This document shows positions 15,626 to 21,328 of a stretch of DNA of 26,134 bases, piece by piece. The stretch spans positions 1 through 26,134 of IMG/VR virus record IMGVR_UViG_3300003872_000013; one strand, written 5' to 3'. The stretch comes from a virus. Both the position numbers and the translations under genes were made by a program. Every line of letters starts with the position of its first letter. Position 1 is the first letter of the stretch. The notes under the pieces were generated by a model that was not told where the DNA came from, did not search any database, and was given only the letters and a program-made list of their open reading frames with translations.

Positions 15626-16267
15626 TTAATTCCAATGACTATGTTTAGCCATTGTATCTGTATTTAGGTTCTTTCCATCATTTGCTAAGTTTGGCAATAG
15701 TTGGAAACAGTTCGTCATTTTTGTGAGTTCGCTTTTTATGGCTTGTACTTTGTCCTCAGCTTCTAGCACGATAGTGTGGTATCTATTTGAGAAGTCTATG
15801 AGGGTGCGTTTTAGGGCTTTGTTGTCGTCTTGTAGCTTTTTAAGCTCTTCATTGTATGTTGGTTTGAGAGATAGGCGATTTATAGCACGGCGTAGTTCTG
15901 TGTTCTCTCGTTCTAGTTGGTAGATGTATGGGTTGTGTTGCGTTTGGGTTGCTTTTTTATTTACTATGTAGTCCTCAGCCCAATCACGAAACTTTTTAGC
16001 ATTTTCACTTTTGATGAAGAAGCCTAAACGCACTATTCCTTTTTTGGTCCAGTGGATAACTTTTTGTTTGCCACCTTTTGTTTGGACTTCTAAGCGTAGC
16101 CAGTGTTTGCCTTCTATGAGTTCGTCGGAGCGTCTTTTTAAATGTTTAATGATTGCATTTTCAGTTATACCATACCCTAAAGCGACCTCTTTGTTTGATA
16201 ATAAAAACTCATATTGTGAATGTTCTTGTAGATGAAGCTCTACATCGTTGAATGTGATAAGTTGCAT
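15626..16267 (-). CDS. phage antirepressor-like protein (Bro-N type N-terminus)
   Basis: The ATG at 16267 has GGAGAG 7 bases ahead and is preferred over the ATG four codons upstream, giving 213 residues. The N-terminal ~100 residues contain EFLLSNKEVALGYGITENAIIKHLKRR, KHWLRLEVQTKGGKQKVIHWTKKGIVRLGFF and KKFRDWAEDYIV. This is the sequence layout of Bro-N-like phage antirepressors ('...vA..lG......v..h........w.t..Gv..L......e.a..f..Wv...v'). A long coiled coil follows (ELRRAINRLSLK...EAEDKVQAIKSEL). The C-terminal ~29 residues are duplicated downstream. It probably acts in the lysis-lysogeny switch by binding the repressor or DNA. Confidence 0.7.
   Translation of the reverse strand: MQLITFNDVELHLQEHSQYEFLLSNKEVALGYGITENAIIKHLKRRSDELIEGKHWLRLEVQTKGGKQKVIHWTKKGIVRLGFFIKSENAKKFRDWAEDYIVNKKATQTQHNPYIYQLERENTELRRAINRLSLKPTYNEELKKLQDDNKALKRTLIDFSNRYHTIVLEAEDKVQAIKSELTKMTNCFQLLPNLANDGKNLNTDTMAKHSHWN
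15632..15724. repeat. 93-bp direct repeat, copy 2 (3' end of antirepressor gene)
   Basis: This is the in-gene copy of the repeat described at 15100-15192. It ends 6 bases before the antirepressor stop codon. Confidence 0.95.
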
Positions 16268-16313
16268 AATTCTCTCCATAAAATAATAATCTTTTACAGA
16301 GAGATATTAAAAG

Positions 16314-16412
16314 TTAGTGAGTGTGTTTCTCTTTTGGTTTTACAAATGCAAGTGCAGTTGCTACAATGGCTACTAAAATAGTTAGTGCTAGTATGATGTC
16401 TTGACCATCCAT
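16314..16412 (-). CDS. 32-residue single-span membrane peptide
   Basis: ATG 16412 directly follows the stop of the upstream gene (TAAATG) and has a near-perfect GAGGAGG ribosome site inside that gene's end. The peptide starts MDGQDII, has one membrane helix (ILALTILVAIVATALAFV) and a basic tail ending KHTH. It resembles the 28-residue peptide at 17003-17089, with a shared hydrophobic VA-VAT core and a -TH end. Function unknown. Candidates are a modulator of the larger membrane protein encoded just upstream, or a superinfection-exclusion peptide. Confidence 0.65.
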   Translation of the reverse strand: MDGQDIILALTILVAIVATALAFVKPKEKHTH

Positions 16413-16571
16413 TTAATCCTCCTCATAAATTACAGTAATTATCATAGCATATAAAGAAACGCTGGTGATAATCAAAGATTTTGTTGTAAGCCCATCTTGG
16501 CTTATTGCAAAACTACCATTTACAAAAAGTCCTAATGCGACATTCTCTACAATCTTTCTGGTTTTTTTCAT
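16413..16571 (-). CDS. 52-residue small membrane protein
   Basis: The frame starts at ATG 16571 (MKKTRKIVENVALGLFVNGS) and ends EED. It has a moderately hydrophobic first helix and a clear membrane helix (SLIITSVSLYAMIITVIY). No ribosome site is seen. An extended -10 (TGCTATACT) ends 7 bases upstream of the ATG, so a leaderless transcript is possible. The layout resembles the 72-residue protein at 17083-17301. The gene is coupled to the 32-residue peptide by TAAATG. Confidence 0.65.
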   Translation of the reverse strand: MKKTRKIVENVALGLFVNGSFAISQDGLTTKSLIITSVSLYAMIITVIYEED

Positions 16572-16629
16572 AATCAAAGTATAGCACACTTTTAACTTTT
16601 AAATCTCTCTGTTTTAAAGAACAATGTTA

Positions 16630-16642
16630 TTGTTAATAACAA
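16630..16642. promoter_or_regulatory. operator-like palindrome at the start of the antirepressor-operon transcript
   Basis: TTGTTA-A-TAACAA is a perfect 13-bp dyad. On the minus strand it begins about 10 bases after the -10 box at 16653-16658, so a bound protein would block transcription start. The half-site TGTTAAT recurs at 16667-16673 (inverted) inside the promoter spacer, and GTTAAT at 16690-16695. Confidence 0.6.
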
Positions 16643-16652
16643 ATGTGAGAGA

Positions 16653-16681
16653 ATTATATCAATTAAATTAACACAAGTCAA
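16653..16681 (-). promoter_or_regulatory. strong sigma70-type promoter for the antirepressor-integrase operon
   Basis: On the minus strand TTGACT (16681-16676), a 17-base spacer and TATAAT (16658-16653) are the best -35/-10 pair in the window. It points towards the small membrane genes, antirepressor, excisionase and integrase. Operator half-sites lie in and beside it. Confidence 0.75.
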
Positions 16682-16720
16682 TAGTAAAAGTTAATTTTAT
16701 TTACATTTTCAAGTTATAAG

Positions 16721-16737
16721 TGTTAATCTTATTAACA
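16721..16737. promoter_or_regulatory. upstream operator-like palindrome
   Basis: TGTTAAT-CTT-ATTAACA is a perfect 17-bp inverted repeat with the same half-site as the dyad at 16630-16642. It lies about 75-90 bases upstream of the predicted transcription start, directly after the XRE gene and its terminator. Confidence 0.6.
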
Positions 16738-16739
16738 AA

Positions 16740-16762
16740 GGGTATGACAAAATGTCACACCC
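16740..16762 (-). terminator. hairpin at the end of the XRE gene
   Basis: Arms GGGTGTGACA and TGTCATACCC (minus strand) pair at 9 of 10 positions around a TTT loop and include the XRE stop codon. The tract after the stem is TTTGTTAAT, only partly T-rich, so termination may be incomplete. Confidence 0.5.
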
Positions 16763-16991
16763 TTGCTTCATCAAGCATATTAAGAGCTGTTGAGAATTTA
16801 GTTACTCGTTCATTTAGCAATTTATTTTCAATAAGAACATTCATAAATTTTATAGCCCATTCTGGTGGTTTAGTTTGAGATGACCATTGTCTAACAGTCC
16901 CATCATTAACCCCCAACCTCTCAGCCAACTCCTTCTGCGTAATCCCCAACTCTTTACAAGTCTTTTTGACTATGTTTTCATCTTCTGCCAT
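16755..16991 (-). CDS. small XRE-family (HTH) regulator
   Basis: This 78-residue protein contains a helix-turn-helix of the Cro/CI (XRE) type: CKELGITQKELAERLGVNDGTVRQW, where 'iTQkeLAerLGv....v..W' is the family signature. There is no C-terminal cleavage or oligomerisation domain, so it resembles Cro or a minimal repressor rather than a LexA-like CI. It is the best candidate to bind the TGTTAAT dyads just downstream. Its first nine residues (MAEDENIVK) are identical to those of the unrelated membrane protein at 17083-17301, through a 30-bp DNA repeat. Confidence 0.85.
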   Translation of the reverse strand: MAEDENIVKKTCKELGITQKELAERLGVNDGTVRQWSSQTKPPEWAIKFMNVLIENKLLNERVTKFSTALNMLDEARV

Positions 16992-16992
16992 A
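16963..16992. repeat. 30-bp direct repeat, copy 1 (5' end of XRE gene)
   Basis: It is identical to 17273-17302 and covers the start codon and first nine codons. The period is 310 bp. Confidence 0.95.
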
Positions 16993-17002
16993 CTCTTTCC
17001 TT

Positions 17003-17089
17003 TTAATGAGTCTTTACATTAGGTATTTTTTTCACTACAAAATAAGCTATTGTTGCTACTACTGCAACGATTATTCCAAATTCTAGCAT
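17003..17089 (-). CDS. 28-residue single-span membrane peptide
   Basis: ATG 17089 overlaps the stop of the upstream gene and is preceded by AAAGGAGA. The peptide is MLEFGIIV followed by AVVATIAYFVV and a basic tail ending KTH. It looks like a paralogue of the 32-residue peptide at 16314-16412, and sits in the same relative place: after a small membrane protein and before a DNA-binding regulator. Function unknown. Confidence 0.65.
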   Translation of the reverse strand: MLEFGIIVAVVATIAYFVVKKIPNVKTH

Positions 17090-17301
17090 TTCGCATCTCC
17101 TTTGTTGATGGCTGTATAGCCTGTAACATATAGCATTATGATACCATAGATAGATAAAAGCACACCTAGCATACTAAAATTATCTTTTTGTAGGTAATTA
17201 TTGAGTAAGAAAATAACAAAAACAAGATTTGCCAATGCTATAAAGCCTTTGCCAACTTCTTTTAAGCCCTCATTTTTGACTATGTTTTCATCTTCTGCCA
17301 T
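17083..17301 (-). CDS. 72-residue two-span membrane protein
   Basis: The protein starts with the same nine residues as the XRE regulator, then has two hydrophobic helices: ALANLVFVIFLL (residues ~22-35) and SMLGVLLSIYGIIMLYVTGY (~43-62). AGAGAGGAAAA upstream is a good ribosome site, and a TATAAT box lies 26 bases ahead of the ATG. Its shape resembles the 52-residue membrane protein at 16413-16571. It may be a superinfection-exclusion or lysogenic conversion protein, but no family is recognised. Confidence 0.65.
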   Translation of the reverse strand: MAEDENIVKNEGLKEVGKGFIALANLVFVIFLLNNYLQKDNFSMLGVLLSIYGIIMLYVTGYTAINKGDAKC

Positions 17302-17302
17302 A
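17273..17302. repeat. 30-bp direct repeat, copy 2 (5' end of membrane-protein gene)
   Basis: It is identical to 16963-16992. Homology stops on both sides, so only the translation start and the first nine codons are shared. Confidence 0.95.
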
Positions 17303-17327
17303 TTTTCCTCTCTTTTTTTATAGTGTG

Positions 17328-17333
17328 ATTATA
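17328..17333 (-). promoter_or_regulatory. -10 box before the membrane-protein/XRE operon
   Basis: TATAAT on the minus strand, about 26 bases ahead of ATG 17301, in the gap after dut. No good -35 is evident. It would let the XRE regulator be transcribed separately from the upstream early genes. Confidence 0.45.
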
Positions 17334-17342
17334 GCGAAATAT

Positions 17343-17876
17343 CTACTCTCCAGTGCTACCAAATCCACCGACACGCTCTTCATTGCTTTTAACGCCCATT
17401 AAAAAGCCTTGGTGTTCTTTTAAAAGTATTTGTGCTATTTTATCCCCTTTATTGATTGTATATTCATAAGAACCGTCAATAAAACTATTCTCTTTATCGC
17501 ACTCTACACCAACTAAATCAAAGCTATCTAGCACCCTAATAATTGGATTATGTATAATAATTTTAATTTCATCTTTATAATCAATGTCGATTATGCCTGT
17601 ATTTGAGATAAACCCTTTTGCTCTTAGGCTACTTCTTGGATGTAGTTCTAAATAGTGAGTTTCTTTAAATCTTTGTGTCCTTTCATTAAAAAATGTTTTA
17701 TTAACGATTTTTTGTAACTTTATAAAAGATTTTTCCAAATCAATACAAACCCCCAGACCAACAACAGCAGTCTCTCCAGCCATTATAACAACATCTTCAG
17801 AGGCATATAAGTCAATCCCTGCACTATATTCAGAGCCTTTTGTGGGAGTACATCCCTCACATAATACTTTTAACAT
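17343..17876 (-). CDS. dut: dUTPase (trimeric type)
   Basis: All five motifs of trimeric dUTPases are present in the 177 residues. They are AGIDLYA (19-25), PRSSLRAKG (80-88), NTGIIDIDYKDE (92-103, with the catalytic Asp in IDIDY), GDKIAQ (144-149) and the flexible C-terminal RVGGFGSTG (168-176). The enzyme converts dUTP to dUMP and pyrophosphate, keeping uracil out of phage DNA. An insertion of about 20 residues (QKIVNKTFFNERTQRFKETH) before motif 2 makes it longer than bacterial Dut. Its start overlaps the upstream gene by 7 bases. Confidence 0.95.
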   Translation of the reverse strand: MLKVLCEGCTPTKGSEYSAGIDLYASEDVVIMAGETAVVGLGVCIDLEKSFIKLQKIVNKTFFNERTQRFKETHYLELHPRSSLRAKGFISNTGIIDIDYKDEIKIIIHNPIIRVLDSFDLVGVECDKENSFIDGSYEYTINKGDKIAQILLKEHQGFLMGVKSNEERVGGFGSTGE

Positions 17877-18121
17877 TTATTTATCCTTTTTATAAATTCC
17901 AACGCAGTAACTTCCTCTGCTATATCTATCTCAAAATTACACTCGTGAATGCCATACTGAATAGAGTTCGATTTGCTCCTATAATACATAAAGTTACAAT
18001 CATCAAAATAGTTTCTTGCAACAAGACCTGAATTATCCCATCCTATATTTTTATCAAAGCAAGCCGTTTGTATTGCATAAAATTCAGATTCATTTATCTT
18101 TGTTCTTAAATCTTTGTTCAT
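17870..18121 (-). CDS. hypothetical protein
   Basis: This 83-residue protein has FYAIQTACFDKNIGWDNSG and ends with a helix, EEVTALEFIKRINKC. No family is recognised. It overlaps the dut start by 7 bases and its own ATG overlaps the stop of the gene before it (ATGA), so it belongs to the coupled early operon. Confidence 0.65.
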   Translation of the reverse strand: MNKDLRTKINESEFYAIQTACFDKNIGWDNSGLVARNYFDDCNFMYYRSKSNSIQYGIHECNFEIDIAEEVTALEFIKRINKC

Positions 18122-18339
18122 TTCTTCTCCACCATAGTCATCTCTTTTTTAAACAAATCAGGGGCTTTATCCTCTGTTGCAAATCTCCCATCTTTTGTAA
18201 AGTTTTCGAATATGCCATTTTTGAATTTAACTCTAATTGGATAAGAGGAACTAAAACCGTTTCTCCTTTTTGTTACACTTTTTACTTTACCTTTTTTTTG
18301 CATTGAATAGCACCAGACTTTATCGCCTACTTTAAACAT
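18118..18339 (-). CDS. small SH3/KOW-like protein, unknown
   Basis: This 73-residue basic protein opens with FKVGDKVWCYSMQKKGKVKSV, a pattern seen in small beta-barrels (SH3/KOW-like) of phage and plasmid proteins. It continues with IRVKFKNGIFENFTKDGRF. Nucleic-acid binding is possible but not shown. Its 5' end overlaps the YopX gene by 8 bases. Confidence 0.6.
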   Translation of the reverse strand: MFKVGDKVWCYSMQKKGKVKSVTKRRNGFSSSYPIRVKFKNGIFENFTKDGRFATEDKAPDLFKKEMTMVEKK

Positions 18340-18748
18340 CTAATAACTCCTTGTCTTCGTAGATATTACCGACGACTTCAAGGTACTTCTCTGTGTCTGT
18401 ATAAATGAAATTTGAGAAGTCAAAAGAATAAGTCCTTACTGGTGGTTTTCTTTCGCCTGTTTCTTCATTCTCATAAAACAATAGTCTAAATTTTAAAGAT
18501 GGAAAAAGCTCAATTGAAGCATATCTTACTCCAGAACGCTCTAAACCACCCATTCCCCATCTTACAATATCCCCCTCATAAATCTCAACGCCGTTTTTGT
18601 CTTTTAAGCCTGTATATTGCAGAGAAATCTTATTTTTATAGTCTTCTTTGCTACAAAGACTGCCACCTGTAACAAGTTGTTCAAGTGTTACAACCTCTAA
18701 CATCTTATTCTCTTTTGTATCCCACGCCCTAAATTTATTCTCTCTCAT
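18332..18748 (-). CDS. YopX-family phage protein
   Basis: This 138-residue protein begins MRENKFRAWDTKENKMLEV and has SLQYTGLKDKNGVEIYEGDIVRW in the middle. These are the two defining segments of the YopX family ('ikFRaWd...k.M' and 'l.QyTGLkDknGkeiyEGDiv'). It ends with VVGNIYED, matching the usual 'vIGNiyen.el'. YopX proteins are common in phage early regions; their role is unknown. The start codon overlaps the upstream stop by ATGA. Confidence 0.95.
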   Translation of the reverse strand: MRENKFRAWDTKENKMLEVVTLEQLVTGGSLCSKEDYKNKISLQYTGLKDKNGVEIYEGDIVRWGMGGLERSGVRYASIELFPSLKFRLLFYENEETGERKPPVRTYSFDFSNFIYTDTEKYLEVVGNIYEDKELLDV

Positions 18749-18906
18749 CTTCTTCCTTTTTCAAAGTACCATTCCACTTCATTAAACGCAGTCTCTCTGC
18801 ATATCTCCTCAATTTCCTCTTCCGTTGCATTGTCATCAATCTCAATTTCAATCGCTTGTGTGCTTCCTCTGACGCTTGGCATACCTACATATACAGTATA
18901 ATTCAT
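18745..18906 (-). CDS. small acidic protein, DUF7167-like
   Basis: A 53-codon frame starts at ATG 18906 after GGAGGATTAGGA and ends in an ATGA overlap with YopX. It reads MNYTVYVGMPSVRGSTQAIEIEIDDNATEEEIEEI and then NEVEWYFEKGRR. This strand-then-acidic-helix-then-W layout resembles small early phage proteins of the DUF7167 type. The good ribosome site and the coupling support a real gene. Confidence 0.65.
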   Translation of the reverse strand: MNYTVYVGMPSVRGSTQAIEIEIDDNATEEEIEEICRETAFNEVEWYFEKGRR

Positions 18907-18908
18907 TC

Positions 18909-19046
18909 CTAATCCTCCACAACGCTATATTCGTGTTCTTGAAACTTGCACATAGTACCAACAATTTTAACAGTTGCCACCTTCGTCTTAGCGTCGTAAT
19001 GCTCCACATTTAGCACTACTTTATGCTCGTTTATTCTTATTTTCAT
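18909..19046 (-). CDS. small hypothetical protein
   Basis: A 45-codon frame starts at ATG 19046, overlapping the stop of the upstream gene (ATGA), and ends two bases before the next start. The product looks like a small beta unit: MKIRINEHKVVLNVEHYDAK, then KVATVKIVG. Its 3' end supplies the GGAGGA ribosome site for the next gene. No family recognised. Confidence 0.6.
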   Translation of the reverse strand: MKIRINEHKVVLNVEHYDAKTKVATVKIVGTMCKFQEHEYSVVED

Positions 19047-19477
19047 AGTTTTCTTTTGTTATAGTTGTATCTTGCAAGCGTTATATCAATCTCTTTTAAA
19101 AGAGCATTTGTAACTTTTGCAGTTCTAAAAATATGCTTATCAAGTGAGTAGCTTTTTTCTAATTGCTCAAAATGTTTCATATTAAGCTTAAAATACTTTA
19201 CAAGCCACGGCTCTTTTTTTATTAGCATTTGCAACTTTATAACTTTTGAGAACTCAAATCCTCTACCTATAAACTTCTTTTGTGTGTTATACCACGAACT
19301 TGAAGCAAGATGATATGCCTTATCAAACAAAAAAGCGTCATTCCTTGCTATTGTATAGTGCTTTTTTCGTATTTTTCGTATTTCAGCATATACAAAAGGC
19401 TTTCTTTTTGTGTCGTCTTCAAGCTTGCATATTGTTTCATCAAAGAGTATTCCTATGATTGTTTTTTTAAGTGTCAT
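19043..19477 (-). CDS. hypothetical protein downstream of the PAPS-reductase-like gene
   Basis: This 144-residue basic, mainly helical protein includes FVYAEIRKIRKKHYTIARND and LVKYFKLNMKHFEQLEKS. It shares one base with the stop of the PP-loop gene, suggesting translation coupled to it. No motif is recognised. The constant pairing could mean a functional link, but that is inference from position only. Confidence 0.65.
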   Translation of the reverse strand: MTLKKTIIGILFDETICKLEDDTKRKPFVYAEIRKIRKKHYTIARNDAFLFDKAYHLASSSWYNTQKKFIGRGFEFSKVIKLQMLIKKEPWLVKYFKLNMKHFEQLEKSYSLDKHIFRTAKVTNALLKEIDITLARYNYNKRKL

Positions 19478-20181
19478 TACTCACATATCCCATACTGATT
19501 GACACAATGGTTTTCCATTCCCATATCGAGAGTTTTTCTTAAATATTTTTCTCTATCTGGGGCAAAGAATGTTGCACCTATATCTTTTTCAAGTTTTTGA
19601 AGTCTTTTTTTGTATTTGTCTTCCATCATCATTAAGTCGTGCTTTCTTGCATAAATACACGGATAACAACCAACCCTAGTAAATCCTTTTTTATAGAGTG
19701 GATTTACATCAATGCTATGCTCTTTGTGATAGTCAAAAACTCTCTGCGTATTCCAATATACAATCGGGTAGAGCGTTTTAATTCCATCTCTTGAAATACT
19801 AAAGCTTTCCGTGTCTGCTCTTGATTTACTCTCATCTCTTCTAATTCCTACAATGTTTATAAAGTCAATCCCTTTATCTTGAAAAGTCTTGTAAAATTCG
19901 AGAGCTGGTTTCACTTTTAGATTTTCAGTACAAAATCTCATAGTTTTATTTGGCATCATCTTCTTTCTTTTGCTAAGGGCTTCCATTCCCTCACTTCCAA
20001 GTCTTATTACTTTAATATTAAGTCTATTTTCAAGATAATCAATATATTCATAAACTGCTTCGTGCTCCCATTTCGTATCTATATAATATGGGATAATATC
20101 TTCTTTAGGCAATGTATCCAAAGCCCATAACAAGCACGCCGTGCTATCCTTACCACCACTTAAACTAACTAAATATTTCAT
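19477..20181 (-). CDS. PAPS-reductase-like PP-loop protein
   Basis: This 234-residue protein starts with a strand and the PP-loop SGGKDST (residues 8-14), which binds the pyrophosphate of ATP or an adenylated substrate. IVGIRRDESKSRA (110-122) is typical of the phosphoadenylylsulfate-reductase family, where it contacts the nucleotide. Cys84 (FCTENLK), Cys172 and Cys175 (GCYPC) and Cys226/Cys233 near the end could hold an Fe-S cluster, as in DndC-like relatives. Phage members are common but mostly uncharacterised; sulfur transfer to DNA or RNA, or nucleotide chemistry, are possibilities. It overlaps the upstream gene by 17 bases. Confidence 0.85.
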   Translation of the reverse strand: MKYLVSLSGGKDSTACLLWALDTLPKEDIIPYYIDTKWEHEAVYEYIDYLENRLNIKVIRLGSEGMEALSKRKKMMPNKTMRFCTENLKVKPALEFYKTFQDKGIDFINIVGIRRDESKSRADTESFSISRDGIKTLYPIVYWNTQRVFDYHKEHSIDVNPLYKKGFTRVGCYPCIYARKHDLMMMEDKYKKRLQKLEKDIGATFFAPDREKYLRKTLDMGMENHCVNQYGICE

Positions 20182-20461
20182 TGTTTATTACCTTAAAATG
20201 TTTTGCAATTCTTATCATATTATCCCACGCATCAAGGTACAGAGGTCGTGCAACCAAGAAAGGGTCGTCTATGTACTTCTCTTTTTTATGTTGGTAGTGT
20301 TTTATTATCTCATCAGGGTTAAAAAACACAATAGAACAGAGAGATTTTTCACATTGCTTCATCTTGAAATACCCAAGCTCATCTTTTCTCAATTTTACAA
20401 AAATAGAATTTGCCTTACTCTTTCCAAATGTTTTAGATAAATCAAATCTATTAAAATCCAT
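20165..20461 (-). CDS. hypothetical protein upstream of the PP-loop gene
   Basis: This 98-residue protein begins MDFNRFDLSKTFGKSKANSI and has a central SLCSIVFFNPDEIIKHYQHKK segment and a helical end (NMIRIAKHFKVINNEIF). No family is recognised. It starts 9 bases after ssb and overlaps the PP-loop gene by 17 bases, so it belongs to the same operon. Confidence 0.65.
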   Translation of the reverse strand: MDFNRFDLSKTFGKSKANSIFVKLRKDELGYFKMKQCEKSLCSIVFFNPDEIIKHYQHKKEKYIDDPFLVARPLYLDAWDNMIRIAKHFKVINNEIFS

Positions 20462-20470
20462 CTCATTCTC

Positions 20471-20956
20471 CTAAAATGGTATCTCATCTTCGCTAATATC
20501 AATTTCAGGAGTTGTATTTGGCACTTGTTGTTGTGCTTGTTGATACTGTTGTTGTGTTTGTGGTTGCCCTTGTGCGTTTTGGTAAGTTGGAGTAGGGGCT
20601 TGATAAGCTTGTTGTTGTGATTGTTGATTATCGTCTTTTGTGCCAAGCATTTGCATACTCTCAACGATTACAGAGTGCTTACTTCTCTTTTGCCCGTTTT
20701 GGTTAGTCCATTGGTCGAGCTTTAATCTACCCTCTACAAGTATTTTACTCCCTTTATGAAGATATTGGTTTGCAACTTCTGCACTTCTACCAAAGAATGT
20801 TATATCCACAAAGCAAACCTCCTCTTTTTTCTCTCCGTTGCTTGTGAATTTTCTACTTGTTGCAATAGCCGTGTTAGCTATCGCACTTCCTGCTTGTGTG
20901 TATTTCAGTTCTATGTCTCGTGTTAAGTTTCCTGCTAGAATTATTTTGTTAAACAT
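20471..20956 (-). CDS. ssb: single-stranded DNA-binding protein
   Basis: This 161-residue protein has a complete OB-fold: MFNKIILAGNLTRDIELKYT at the start, then CFVDITFFGRSAEVANQYLHKGSKILVEGRL, all typical of bacterial SSB. A long Gln-rich linker (residues ~110-148) leads to the acidic tip DISEDEIPF, which recruits replication and repair partners. It would coat ssDNA during phage replication. Its ATG follows AAAAGGAAAA inside the end of a 32-codon upstream ORF. Confidence 0.95.
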   Translation of the reverse strand: MFNKIILAGNLTRDIELKYTQAGSAIANTAIATSRKFTSNGEKKEEVCFVDITFFGRSAEVANQYLHKGSKILVEGRLKLDQWTNQNGQKRSKHSVIVESMQMLGTKDDNQQSQQQAYQAPTPTYQNAQGQPQTQQQYQQAQQQVPNTTPEIDISEDEIPF

Positions 20957-21047
20957 TTTTTTCCTTTTCTCTGTATTTGAATTCTATCATCGCTTTTCCA
21001 AGTGCCAAAGACACTTCATCATTATTTATTAATGGGTGTAATTTCAT
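20949..21047 (-). CDS. 32-codon ORF before ssb
   Basis: ATG 21047 overlaps the stop of the upstream gene (TAATG), and the TAA stop overlaps the ribosome-site region of ssb. The product, starting MKLHPLINNDEVSLALGKAM and ending KEKNV, is a short helical peptide. Tight coupling on both sides suggests translation, perhaps mainly to carry ribosomes to ssb. Confidence 0.5.
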   Translation of the reverse strand: MKLHPLINNDEVSLALGKAMIEFKYREKEKNV

Positions 21048-21316
21048 TATTTATTTTCCAATTCTTTATATCTCTCTCTGCTCCCAAACATCAAAGCACT
21101 TACAATCTCTTTAATATGCTTCTCACTAATGCGTTTGTCATATTCATAATCTTGTGTCCAGTGGTTAAAGAGTTTTTTGTTGTAGTATTTGAGTGCCTCT
21201 TTGCGTCCCATTCTACTTGGTAGTTTTATTTTGCATGCATCTTCATCAAGCTTTAGTGAGTGAGAGTTTTGAAGCATACACTTATTTTCATACCACACTC
21301 CGCCATGAGTCTTCAT
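21047..21316 (-). CDS. hypothetical protein
   Basis: This 89-residue basic protein begins MKTHGGVWYENKCMLQNSHS and contains RMGRKEALKYYNKKLFNHW and a helix ending GSRERYKELENK. It lies 12 bases after the ParA-type gene and is coupled to the next small ORF. No family is recognised. Confidence 0.6.
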   Translation of the reverse strand: MKTHGGVWYENKCMLQNSHSLKLDEDACKIKLPSRMGRKEALKYYNKKLFNHWTQDYEYDKRISEKHIKEIVSALMFGSRERYKELENK

Positions 21317-21328
21317 CTGTTTTGTTGC

